Assembly (NCBI GenBank): GCA_015501595.1 | Contig: JADNRX010000144.1 | Span: forward strand, 1 to 64,000 | DNA from: Hymenopellis radicata | Lineage: Eukaryota > Basidiomycota > Agaricomycetes > Agaricales > Physalacriaceae | Direction of reading: 5' to 3' | DNA length: 64,000 nt | Shown here: in pieces, positions 34,411-44,980 of the stretch | How the letters are laid out: each line of letters opens with the position of its first letter | Numbering within the stretch: position 1 is the first letter of the stretch | The notes under the pieces: generated by a model | Told to the model about the DNA's origin: nothing | The model's input: the letters and a program-made list of their open reading frames with translations, nothing else | Databases searched by the model: none | Made by a program: the position numbers and the translations under genes

Positions 34411-35925
34411 CTACTTCCCGTATATGTACACATCGATACCAGCTCCTTCGACATCGTTAACTATCGCTCTAACACCATCTTGCTTCCGCAATTTCTGTCT
34501 TGGTTTTCCATTCCGGGCCATCGGGCTGCTTCCTAAAATGGTACATATCGACTCAATCGTAATCTGTTCCGACACCAGATTCGGAAAGAAACCTTGTCGA
34601 CGAAGGTTCTCCAGCGCTGACATCTAAAAACAGCTGTTAATCAGCGCCACTTTGCCTTCATGGACACGTACCACTGCATCCTTCTGACTCTTTTCGCTGC
34701 GACATTTATCGTTCGCAGTTCCTTACACTTCTGCAGCTGCGCCAGATGGGATTCATCGATGCACCACTGTCGTAGCGCTCCAACGGTTACTGCCAAAATG
34801 ATGCTCAACACGCGAAGTGACTCTTCATGGTGCGGCAGAACGTCTTCCCAGAATCTCTCCACTAAGCGATGTTCGATTGCACAAGCCTTCGAGATGCGGA
34901 GCTCTTCTAGCCCCTCGTAGGCTGTGAGATAGTCAAGAAAGGCCTCAGAAACAGGTCCGATCTCAGTAACGTCCAGCTTCGTGAGGTGCACATCATTCTC
35001 TGCAGTATCGACCAAGGCTTCTCCAAAGCAGGCCCCAAGTCAAGAGATTCAGTCTGTTCGAGTTTAAGTTCCTTCAGGCAGTTGAGTCGGAGACTCTGAC
35101 TGTCGAAGACTTCGTGTAGCCTCGGCCCAAGGGCGGATGGATACAAAGAGAGCCGGGAAAGATCGGGGTGCAGCAGTATGAATGATTCAACCATCTCAGC
35201 GGTGAATTCGCCATATAAATGGAGCCTTCGCAAGTTCCGGAAGCCAAGGAGGGCGGTCCAAAGGACATTGTAGTAGTAGTCACCCCGGTCAAAGGTAACG
35301 TTCAGGGCATTGATAGTTGATTGCTGGGCGGCGGCATCGATGACATCCTTGAAAGAGTCGACGTCGGCTGCATGAGCTGGTGCCAGGTCCATAGATAGGC
35401 TTGAAGGGTGTCAGTGAGCTGATATCTATGCTCTTAACCACGAACACTAACCTGAATTCAATTAGTGAAGGCAGTCGTCCGTTCCTGAGAGCCTGCAGGA
35501 GATGTGCCAGTCTATCCGACCGCATTTTTATGCTCTCCGGTTTAAGCGCGTCTCGGACCAGTAGTATGTCATTGTCGTAACTCACTTCCAGATGGCGGAC
35601 ATTGGATCCCAGATGTGTTTCACCGTCGGCTATGGCTCGCCACAGAGAGGTAATCCTCTTCGTTTCGACATCGGAATTACAATTGGGCACAGCGGCCAGC
35701 TCGACGACGACTTTGGATCCCAGATGTGTTTCACCGTCGGCTATACCTCGCCACGAAGGGTTAGAATGATGACGATTTGGCACAGCGGCCAGCTCGACAA
35801 GCCGGTCTTCTGCGACGATATCGTCGGACTGGAGGCAATTAGAACAGTCCCCACGGTAGTTGACGGGCTCCTACCACTGAGAGGCAGATCTCTGCCAAGG
35901 GTTTTGGAGGTAGCGTTGGTGTCAT
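34411..35925 (-). CDS. F-box/LRR protein, expanded subfamily, member 3 (frameshifts, internal duplication)
   Basis: Tandem paralogue of the gene at 30.6-32.1 kb, start at 35925 (MTPTLPPKPLAEICLSV, so the F-box tryptophan is lost). Exon 2 holds an internal direct duplication with a 111-bp period (35604 and 35715), giving IADGETHLGSK then IADGETHLGSN. The LRR exon reads STINALNVTF, FRNLRRLHLYGEFTAEM, LKELKLEQTE, VHLTKLDVTE, LDYLTAYEGLEELRISK and ESLRVLSIILAVTVGALRQW. The last exon reads SALENLRRQGFFPNLVSEQI. Frame breaks occur near 34991-35002 (A run) and near the final exon boundary. The degenerate F-box suggests a decaying copy or altered Skp1 binding. Confidence 0.6.
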
Positions 35926-35979
35926 AGAGGGAGATACAATGCAGCAGAGCGAGGTAGCATTATGGAGTCTTGTCACCCC

Positions 35980-36035
35980 CCTTATATACAAGAGCCGGTG
36001 GGCTGTGTCTCGAAGATTCGAAGGCTACGTCACCA
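35980..36035 (-). promoter_or_regulatory. Conserved F-box promoter module, copy 3
   Basis: TGACGTAG (36025-36032; last bases differ from the other copies), GAATCTTCGAGAC, and TGTATATAAG, about 55 bp before the ATG at 35925. Confidence 0.55.
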
Positions 36036-36235
36036 GGAACAATGGGCGTTTATTGTCCTCTCCATAACACAGCAGCTGTGCATTTTGAGGCGCCTTGCCT
36101 CGTGTGGGGACCCGGGGGAAATGCAAATCACGCAGCCTTGTTGTTCATTGTTAACGGGCTTCCAGTGTCGGCTAACGGCCGGATGCTTCTTAAACGTCTG
36201 GGACTGAAGCTCAGTAGCAGCTCCGAGTCAAAAAA

Positions 36236-36637
36236 TAGTAAGATGCTTACTACTTAAACTACGAATCTCAAACGAACAGAATATCGTTTGTGCATAGTAG
36301 GTTAGATCACCGCATGAGAATTCGCTCGTAGCAAGGGAGCAATGTTGCATACCATATTATGCATGCCATCATGAATCGTCAGGTCGCTTACAGTTACACG
36401 AGAGAGATCCGAGTTGACGAAGGGGGATTGATGACAGCGCCTTTTCTGTTTCATAATGATGCTCCACAGCTTTCCACAGATGATGAGCGTACAGTGGGGA
36501 GGTGGCAGGCCAAACATTAAGACGACGACTCGGACGAGAGGGGAAAGGCAGGAAGATCGAAGACACAGCCACTGATGGACGATCACTGAACACTTTTCTC
36601 TTCGTTCTCTCACCTGCATCTGCACCCGAGATGGCAC
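36236..36637 (-). repeat. Conserved small-ORF block, copy 3
   Basis: Minus frame reads KRRCHQSPFVNSDLSRVTVS then DLTIHDGMHNMVCNIAPLLR. It overlaps head-to-head the first codons of the MYND gene on the other strand. Confidence 0.5.
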
Positions 36638-37820
36638 TCCCCAGCGGCGCGACTACCTTCACGGTAGCTAAAAAAATTTAAGGTTTCTCTTCTATTTCAT
36701 GATGTGCTCCCTAGATTCCGAAAGACCTTCCTAAAGGTTCTGTCGTCCTCATGGACGGCGGCGAACCGAAGATTATTTCTCGCGAACATCTCTTCAAGGA
36801 GATCCCTGACCGCGGGCCTCTCGTTCAATGTTGCGTCGCATGTAAAACTACGCCAGGCAAGGAGGGCACAGGCAAACCGTTCTCCATGTGCTCGGCGTGT
36901 AAATGGGCGAAGTACTGCAGGTGCGTCATTTGTTTCATGTCGACGCTCTTCGTTCCTGATTTTCTGTAGTAAAACTTGCCAAAAGTCAATTTATCTTTGA
37001 GACGCGTTAACTCAGTCCCTCAATGGTCCTAGGAACGACTGGCGAACACATAAACCGAACTGTCTCCAGCGTCAAGCACAGAATGCCCAACTCAAGGCCC
37101 AAGAGGAGACCTGCGCAAAGGAAGGACGACCATTCTACAATCCTCTCGCGCTCCAGGCGTGGTACCGGAAGAATCATAGTGCCGTTGAATACGCGGTGCG
37201 CTTCCATCCCTCCGGACCTTCACCTGCTTATGTATAGTAGATATGTAATGTTCTACAACTCGACAAAGGCCGGGCGTCACCTCACCAGATAAACGAATAC
37301 GCTGCTGCCTTTGTGCTCGAGCGCGATGATTCGGCGCCGAATGACATCGGGAAGATGTGGCTTGCCAGAGTTGACGCGGCGCCGTTGGACATAGTGAAGA
37401 GCATGCTTCCTGTGCGTTTCCTTTTGGGGTCCTGCTTCTATTCTAATCTACGACACACAGGATGCTACATTGGCGACAGCGCTGAAGAACAATATGATTT
37501 TTGTGTGGCTGATGGAATCCGATCCCAAGCTTCTTATGTCGAGTATGGTGGAATTCCATACGCCACCGCCCAAGGAGGAGATTGTTATTGACGAGAACTG
37601 GTTCTTGCAGGTGCGCTTCGCCTGCGCAGGGGCAAAAATGCCACCAGACGAGGACACTGCAGAATAATGAGCTTTTCTCCATTTTGTGTAGTACGCGGAG
37701 AATTACAGCACTGCTCCCTTCATCCGCGAGCGAAAGAGAACCATACGATTCACGAAGATGCAGGTATGCATAATAGCGGCCCAGTTGACAGATGTTCTTC
37801 TCGTCCACATTCAGCGCTAA
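36631..37820 (+). CDS. MYND-type zinc-finger protein
   Basis: About seven exons with good GT..AG sites, all in frame. Start at 36631 (MALPSGATTFT / IPKDLPKGSVVLMDGGEPKI). The MYND finger is CCVACKTTPG.., CSACKWAKYC/SKTCQ, K/NDWRTHKPNC, with all Cys/His ligands present. Downstream: PFYNPLALQAWYRKNHSAVE, INEYAAAFVLERDDSAPNDI, ALKNNMIFVWLMESDP and the end VCIIAAQLTDVLLVHIQR. MYND fingers mediate protein contacts; such proteins are numerous in Agaricomycetes and mostly uncharacterised. The gene looks intact. Its 5' end abuts the repeated small-ORF block. Confidence 0.8.
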
Positions 37821-39600
37821 ATACGGCGGGAAGGGTTATATCGGTTCGGCGTTTAGAGGACGACTGAGAAATTCGAATGTATACAGTACTCGTAGAGTAT
37901 GAGTATGAGTATGAGTTGGGGCTAACACTCCTGTAACTTTATAGTTTCAGTCGTGTTTCCGCGCCGACGTGTCCCGGCCACACGCTCGCGGTCACCAACA
38001 CAATGTCACATTTGAGTGGGGACTCAAGTTCCCGTCGCCTGCATACACTGCGTGATGAGTGACGGACGACTACCAGACCCCATGGCAGCCATCCCAATAA
38101 GCCGGATTGAATGTTCTTTTTAAGATGGCTGCGGGGACCCCCCGCACCCCGCACACTGTCAGATATGTCTCGCTTGCCTCAAGACAGAAGCCACAGTCTA
38201 CAGCGTCTCGCTCACACCGAAACAGAAACGGCTTAGACGCGAACTGTCCCGGTCGACGCCCGTGACAGCCCGCACAGAGGCTCCCATCCGACCACCCACA
38301 CGAATAAACTTGCAGCACCCCACTCAACCGACTAACTGGCGAGCTGCCCTCTTCTGGACGCGGCCACAGTGACACGACACCGGCTGTCCTAATAAGCAGG
38401 GAGACTCTCGCTGACACTCACGCACTCGTCCCAGGCGATACCCACGCAGCCGTCCTGACGAGTAGCCGCGCTCTCGTCCAGGTGCACTGGTGATGCTCCA
38501 TGTAGATGTGTATATTATCACAGCCTTCCAGCGTGAGAATGGTTTCCCTTTACGGGCGTTAGCGTACCTTGGCTCCTACCATGGCATCGACGACGACGCT
38601 GTCACTATATGAACTTATCAACCTCAGCTTAACGGCTCTCGGCCGTCCACGTTGGGGATGAGGGTGTCTAGGCATCATCGTTCGCGGGGTCCAAGGCGAT
38701 TTTTCGACTCGCTCGGTCGGGGCGACAAGTAGCATTGGGAACCTGCGCGACGGGATGGCGACCCTCTGCAGGATTCGTCTGCTCGAATTGACGGTACGCA
38801 CGGCCTCATGCGTTCTTTTGGCCAACTAACAGCCGTTTAGAGTGCTATCTGGGAGTCGCATGCCATGCAATAGGACTTGTCAGCGCCTTGGACATCCCCG
38901 ACGAGTCTGATCCAATCCAAGATGGCAGTACCGACATGACGCGGAGCCGCCTTCCGCAGGGACCGCGACGGCGAGATCGCTTCCATTCGCATTTGCGTGG
39001 CCAACTGTCTGACTCTGAGGCCGCCTCGCCAGGACATTCGCGATGCACGCACGTCGGTTCTCGTAGACAGGCCCCGCGCCTCGACCACACGCCACTCGAT
39101 ATGAGCAACGGTTAATCCCACGATGGTGGACCGCTATTCCAGAAGAAGGATAGGCCGATGCCCAAAGGACTCTGTTGGATGTTTCCTCTGCGGAAGTCAC
39201 AGTGAATGGTGCATACTGGTGGCAGTGGATAGGCTGTTGTGATGTTGCCTATAGCGTAATTGTCATAGTACGTTTATCGCGCATTCTTAAAATCTTCGGC
39301 TAATGCTTGCATAGTACGGGACGTTTCCTGCCCACCGCTGAAGATCACGTCTACCCAGGGGGCTCCTCGCGTACTAGACGTCCATGGAGCCGGCTTTATC
39401 CTATTTTCTTTCGTGTGCCTACATGTTCCTCGCTCATGTATTCTTTTCCGAGAATCATATTTAATTCCTTCTCGCTCATGAACATCCTGTGTTTTCGAAA
39501 AGTGGCCACCCTGACAAAAGTCAGTCGTACTAACCGCTGTCTATTGACTCTATACCAGACTGGGGCTGGACGACGTATCCTCATCCTTATTTTGCAACCA
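37821..39600. other. Gene-free stretch
   Basis: About 1.8 kb without a supported gene; several 60-115-codon frames overlap on both strands and none is recognisable. It contains the (GAGTAT)-type repeat at 37895-37923. Confidence 0.45.
37895..37923 (+). repeat. GAGTAT microsatellite plus flank, shared with 62.9 kb
   Basis: Three GAGTAT units followed by GAGTTGGGGCT. The same 29 bases occur inverted at about 62891-62919, inside duplication copy B, where copy A lacks them. Confidence 0.75.
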
Positions 39601-39679
39601 TGTCCGTGATCCGTTGTCCGTGATCTGTGGATTCCTGGTTCTTCTTTTCGCTTCGGCTGTCCTTGCGAACAGTAATGGA

Positions 39680-40351
39680 CGTGTCGGGCAGTGTTATCAA
39701 GGACGTGGTGATTTCGCTCAACGTGACGACGTTGGAAATTCCGATTCCTGTTCCGTCGAGCTAGGAAGAGCTCACTGGCACTATAGTCCCGGCGCTCGCT
39801 CCAACAGCGCCGCAACCCTCCTTTGAAAACAGTCGTGAACTTTGCTCTACATGGGTAAGTCTCTCCATTTCCATCTTGGCCAAATTGCTGATTCCCTTGT
39901 ACAGACTCGGGTTCACGAAATCGTACTGGGACGTCGTCAACTACACTTATTCATTTGTGGAAGCCGCTGCAGTCTGGGGAGAAGCGACATTTGCTTACGA
40001 CCGTCTGGCTACAGGATGCTCTGTTAGAGCTGACGGGAGGTATCCAGGAGCTTCAGCTCGCGAGTCATGTTACTGTAGCGAACACCATAGCGCCTCGGGA
40101 TGAGCTCCACGCGAAGACCGTGATCGCTGCCGAGCATTCTTACAGAAGGTATGCATGCGCGTGGTTAGAAACTGATGTTTATGAACTAAGCAAGCTCTCT
40201 GTATAGCTTGACGCTGTTGTACTTGGCGTCCGCGCTCCCTCAAGCCGTCGACTCACGGGTTTCTCGGCTGTCCCAAGTCTTATCCTGGGAGATCAGCATT
40301 TGCTCTGAACCTCGCTTTGGCGAACGAGGCGTATTCGGACACATGTTCTGA
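39680..40351 (+). CDS. Hypothetical protein, at least three exons, in-frame stop
   Basis: Not recognised. The joined frame starts MDVSGSVIKDVVISLNVTTL, has a TAG at 39762, and continues EELTGTIVPALAPTAPQPSF. After a GTAAGT..TACAG intron it gives WKPLQSGEKRHLLTTVWLQD then ALLELTGGIQELQLASHVTV. After GTATGC..TATAG it ends SLTLLYLASALPQAVDSRVS and FGHMF. The splice sites are good and the frame is protein-like. The TAG suggests a pseudogene or a base error. It may start further upstream. Confidence 0.35.
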
Positions 40352-40490
40352 CGACGGCGCTCTACCTGGCCGCGGGAGACTTGGTCGCACCACTACCTCA
40401 CCGCGCACTGGGGCGTGGTGCGCACGTACGCTTCCCCGGATTCTCTGTTGACGCCGATATGATGGGGTCCCTCCGCCGCGGGAGGAGCCT

Positions 40491-40862
40491 ATGGATTTCA
40501 TACGTGGATTCTCGCCCGCACCGACGCGCGCGTTTAGTCTGAGCACACGTAGTCTCGTGGCACGCAAACGAGGCTGGGGGCGACGGTTTAAGATGAAATG
40601 GGCGAACGCGGTCAGGGAGTTCAAGCGATTTTGGTACGTTGATTCACTACCATCGTCGGAAGTCATCACGCTAATTGACCGGATGGCGATGCAGGATTTC
40701 ATAACTTCGGGCTCATCGTTGGATGTTCTACTGAGGGCCCGTAGAGCGGGTCGTGCGTTTACACCGCGAGTCTGGAACTCGAATGTTACGTTTGGTCGTC
40801 TGTTAGTGTTGCCACATGTTAAATTGGCTGTCAAAATGAATCTTTTACCCTTGTGTGTGTGA
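40491..40862 (+). other. Unassigned 123-codon reading frame
   Basis: Reads MDFIRGFSPAPTRAFSLSTR, later MKWANAVREFKRFWYVDSLP. It is basic, with no known motif. A longer antisense frame overlaps it. Coding status is unclear; the stretch 40352-40984 is otherwise empty. Confidence 0.25.
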
Positions 40863-43800
40863 TTCTTGCCCCGCGCCGTGTACCAGGCTACTAGTCGAGA
40901 GCGGCTCACATCTACAGCTTACATCGTGCAGAAGGCTATCATGAAGACCATGTTATTCAAGTCCCTGTACGCAATACTAAACTACTAGTACATGCCGAGC
41001 TCAAGGCATCGAATTTCCAGCAGGTACCCATTAAGTTGGGTCATGTGCTGGAAAAAGGTCCAATAACTGACTTCTCCCCCGAGTGTCTCATTGTCGACCG
41101 TCAACTTTGCTTTCATGACCGGTTCCTTGAGGTGGCCAGCCTTTAAGGCGGGGTACAGCCTTTCGTCAATGGTGAAATCCTCAGCCTGAGGCCGCCACAT
41201 CTCCGCCTCTCGCCTTTTTAAGAAACCTCTTGCAAGAACTTTCCAAAGGAATATGACCCACTCCTTGAACTCGTTGAAGCCCGGGGCGATGCACGATTCG
41301 ATGAAGTCGCTCCTGTTCCAGTAGAATCTACCCTTCGTCCGGTGAAGCTCCGCCCAAGACTGTCTCCCGTCAAACCATTCCTCGAAAGGCGGGTTCTCTC
41401 GTAGCTCCTGGTAATACTTGTCTCTGTGTACAATGTCGTGGCGACAGACGAGCATGAGAAGAACGTAAAACAGGGATTCCAGGTCATGCCGGTAGAGATG
41501 ACGGACATTGAATTTATGGGGTTTTTGGAGGAAGGGAGGGGTTCCAGTGAGCAGCGACGTACTCCCACTTTCGGACTCGAGGTCGGAAACCAAGGAGGCG
41601 AGGTCGAGGTCATTCGGAACGCCGTATACATTTCCTGCTTCATCCACGCGGAACATGATATTCGACGCGCTTAAATCGCGGTGGAGGATTTTTGGGACAT
41701 CATAAAGCCATTTGTGAGCTATGGAGTCGTTAGAATGGGGAGAGGAATTGGTTTGTAGAACTCACTTTGGAGGATATCCAGAAAAACTTGAGCAATCTTG
41801 TGTTGGCTGGTCAAACTCGTTATCGCATGCAGCTCTTCGGACACGCAGAGGCGAAGACAGCGGTCCTCATAGTTATATGTCTTCCCATCCGCGTAGTCTG
41901 CCCTGCTGAGGAAGTCGCGCATGCGGCCTTGAACAGACTTCTCGTCAATCATTACATCTTTGGAAGCAATCATGTTCGGGAGGTGGTTTAGGACCCAGGC
42001 ATGTTTCTCGTCTGCTTCGGCATAGTTTCTCGCGCGCTGGATAAGCTTCGTCTCTGGGACACGTGTCGCGGTCGGACAGCTGATTTTTACGACAAAACGC
42101 TTCTCGTCGGATGAACGTATGGATCCAACGACGCATGTGGAACGACCGATCAGACCTGGCTCGCGGAACACAATCTCCTTGAGAGTGTACGTCTCGTTCT
42201 CAATCTCCATTCGCCGGTCGTAGAACAATCTGCGCCAATCCCCGGAGCCATTCTCGACCACATGTTTCGAGGCAGATTCTGTGCATAAATTCCACGCATC
42301 TTGGACGTTACGAAGCCCGAGGTCCTCGGGACTGAGGCGGCGGAGACCGTACAACATCAAGATGAAGAGAGTCTGTCCTTCCTCGGTCGAGAGGTCGACG
42401 GCGCTGGAAACAGCGATTACACTCCGGTCAAAGTACTCGAACTGGACTTGGTCGCGGTCGAACAAGGTGAGTATGCTGTGGGAACGGAGGATGACGTCGG
42501 ATAGATGCTCCATCGCATATCGCGCGCATTGCGTCTGAAGATCGACTTGAGTCAACGGATCCTCAGTATTCTGCGCCTCGCCACCCGCACTGAAGGCCTC
42601 TTTGGACTGGGGGCCGATCTTTCGACCGGAAATGAGCCCTTCCGCATCGTAGTCTGTGCGCTTTCGCTTCCTAGACGCAGACCCGCCCATTCCGGCCGTT
42701 GTACCGTCGGAAGCAGCAAAACCCGCTCCACCTGAATTTGCCGGGCTTGCCTGTTTGGCCAGGCGCGGGTCCAAACCTGAAATCGACGAGTAAGACTAAA
42801 TCATCCGCAAACGCTGATGACTTCAACGCTACCTTCATGTAGAATGCGAGGATCGTTGTCGCCACGGCATAAGGTGCTGCCAGCGTTGGTGTCCCTCACC
42901 TCGACGACGTGGATGAGATTAGAAAAGCTCAGCCCCTTGTCGTGAATACAGAAGGAGTGAAACAGTGATTCGGGAGACAGGCGATTAATCACACCATCAA
43001 CGAGTTCGGTGGGATCGTTCACGGAAAAAGCCAGTTTCAATGTCTGTCGATCGTGGCCGTCCGGGAGAGGATCACGTTGATCCAGCAGCTTCAAGACAAC
43101 GGCGTAGAGGGATACAACGAAGGGATAAAGGCGGTGCTCGGTACCGGGACCTTTAACGACCTGGAGAAAGCTCTTCAAGGCCTTCTTGAAGTCGTCGTGG
43201 GCAGTGATAAACGTCAAGACGTTACGGCACGATGAATCTTCCTGCCAGTTAGCAGGCGTTCGAAACACCAGTTCCATGAACTGCTTCGCGTGCATGAAAA
43301 CACGGTTGTTATGCAAATCATGCTTGATGTATTCGTCGTAGTCTTTCCTACGGAACAGACCATTGCTGCTTGTGGTGTCAGAGCCATTGGGGCACCACAA
43401 AAGTGCCGTGGCAGGGGACGTGAGGGGACGTGCTACCGTGCACGATACCGTGGCCGTTACCGTGGCCGCAGCCGCGACGGTCCAAGAGTGCCGTGCATGG
43501 ACCCTGACTTTCGTAGATCACCGTGCTAAACGCCGTTACGTTCACCTCGTCACACTGTGACCAGTCAGCGTAACATCTAAGACCTAACCCTATGGTGAGC
43601 CCAACTTGTCCTTGTCCTTGTCCTTGGCCGTGCATCTGCATGTCCTTAGACGCAGTTGTTCGCATGCGCATACCATACAGGTGTTTCCAGTGTCCCCGAC
43701 TAATTCCTCGATGCGTACGAGAGGCTGGTTAACAACGGCGGTATCACCTTAAAGGTCCGTGCTTATTCTGTCTCTCGTATGCAACTTTACTTCCGACCGG

Positions 43801-43924
43801 CTTGTTGAAGGCGACAATGATGAGGTTGTTCTTCTGAATTCGGCTGATAACTGACAGTGTTTAGGACTGACGGTCATCCACAACTCAACTGCGCTAAACA
43901 GGATTGTATGTTCGAGTGTTTCAT

Positions 43925-44056
43925 ATCGCTGGCTGTTTGGCCAGCGATATCATGTAGACGACGAATACAAGAATCCACGAGGAGTCAGAGTATACACTCA
44001 AGTTCTCTCTGAAGATGGTTCCCTGGACTTTGGCATCCGGAAAGTGGCTGGCAGTA
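43925..44056 (+). other. Exon-like fragment inside the Pack-MULE-like element
   Basis: Reads YRWLFGQRYHVDDEYKNPRG then VRVYTQVLSEDGSLDFGIRK and VAG, followed by a GTAAGT donor. It looks like a real exon but is not recognised. Possibly a third captured fragment. Confidence 0.3.
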
Positions 44057-44220
44057 AGTCGTGTTTCGAAAGATAGTCATCATGTTTCTCATGAGTGCGT
44101 AGACGTCGGTGACGAACACATGTGCGCGGACCCTACAATGAAGGCTTTTGATGGTTTGAACGTGTCTGTTAGTCCGTCTGCCTGTTAACCTTCTTCCTTT
44201 TCTGAGAGCATTCTGTAGGT

Positions 44221-44427
44221 GCTCGTCTCCCTGGATACGACATGTCTTCATGGACCAGTGCTGGTGTAATCGCTTATCGGACTCGGACAACATTTGATCT
44301 CGACCTGTCTGTCGGCTCGGATGTTCCGCTAGCATTCGACTTTGCACTTGATAACGACGCTCCCCATCGAGTCCTGATCTTCGTAAATGAGTGGCGATTC
44401 GGACGGTACGTACTCGAACAGTTGTAA
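44221..44427 (+). pseudogene. GH35 beta-galactosidase C-terminal fragment
   Basis: Reads ARLPGYDMSSWTSAGVIAYR then TRTTFDLDLSVGSDVPLAFD, FALDNDAPHRVLIFVNEWRF and GRYV. This matches the C-terminal jelly-roll of fungal GH35 beta-galactosidases (GV.AY.T.FDLDLP.G.DVPLAF.F.....R..I.VNGWQFGRYV). Only this piece is present, with no catalytic domain and no C-terminal continuation, so it is a captured or relict fragment. Confidence 0.6.
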
Positions 44428-44579
44428 CTGGTTCTAGTCACACTCATTATCTAAACAGTTCTAATGTCGTCGCGACATCTGCCACGGCCGCGCTCGTTCG
44501 TACACAGTCAGTGTCATGATTTCCACGGTATCCCAAGATACGAATTATATGCAGTTCTTGTCTCGTAATTCAAGCGGTG

Positions 44580-44980
44580 CACCGATGCATGCATAGTGGT
44601 TATCAACAACGACGACTTTCTCGTGGTGGGACCAGAACTGGACTGAGTCCTTGGAACCGATGTGATCTGGATGGCGCAAACAGGTAATGTTGCGATGGAG
44701 ATCCTTCAGAACGTGTTTCGTGTTGCTGGAGCTCATAGTCATTGTCTGCGTGACTTCCTTGTACGCGACGACATAGATGTTGGCGCCCTGTTCGGCCTTG
44801 CGCTTTAAAAGGCTTTAAAAGGTGGTCCAGACGGTAGTCAACATGGTCCGCAGGCGGGCGCCTCAAGAAGACCTCGCGCGTGAGCCACCAAAATGAAGAT
44901 AGCCTCCTTGGCGCGGTCCAGCATTTCTGAGAGCGCCCACATGTAGTCGTGGCCGTCGACGTGCCTTGGCAAGATAAGAT
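44580..44980 (-). pseudogene. Phospholipase D1-type fragment with one HKD motif
   Basis: The minus strand reads HVDGHDYMWALSEMLDRAKE AIFILV, then WWLTREVFLRRPPADHVDYR LDHLLK, then ANIYVVAYKEVTQTMTMSSS and RHPDHIGSKD. It ends FWSHHEKVVVVDNHYACIG, the first HxKxxxxD motif of eukaryotic phospholipase D. Two or more frame changes are needed and the second HKD half is absent. The PX and PH parts are also absent. It is a decayed fragment within the element and cannot be functional. Confidence 0.65.

Noticed and set aside
40280..40909. 209-codon minus-strand frame
   Set aside because: Overlaps the end of the hypothetical gene at 39.7-40.35 kb and a plus-strand frame; composition is Arg-rich as expected of a shadow in GC-rich DNA.
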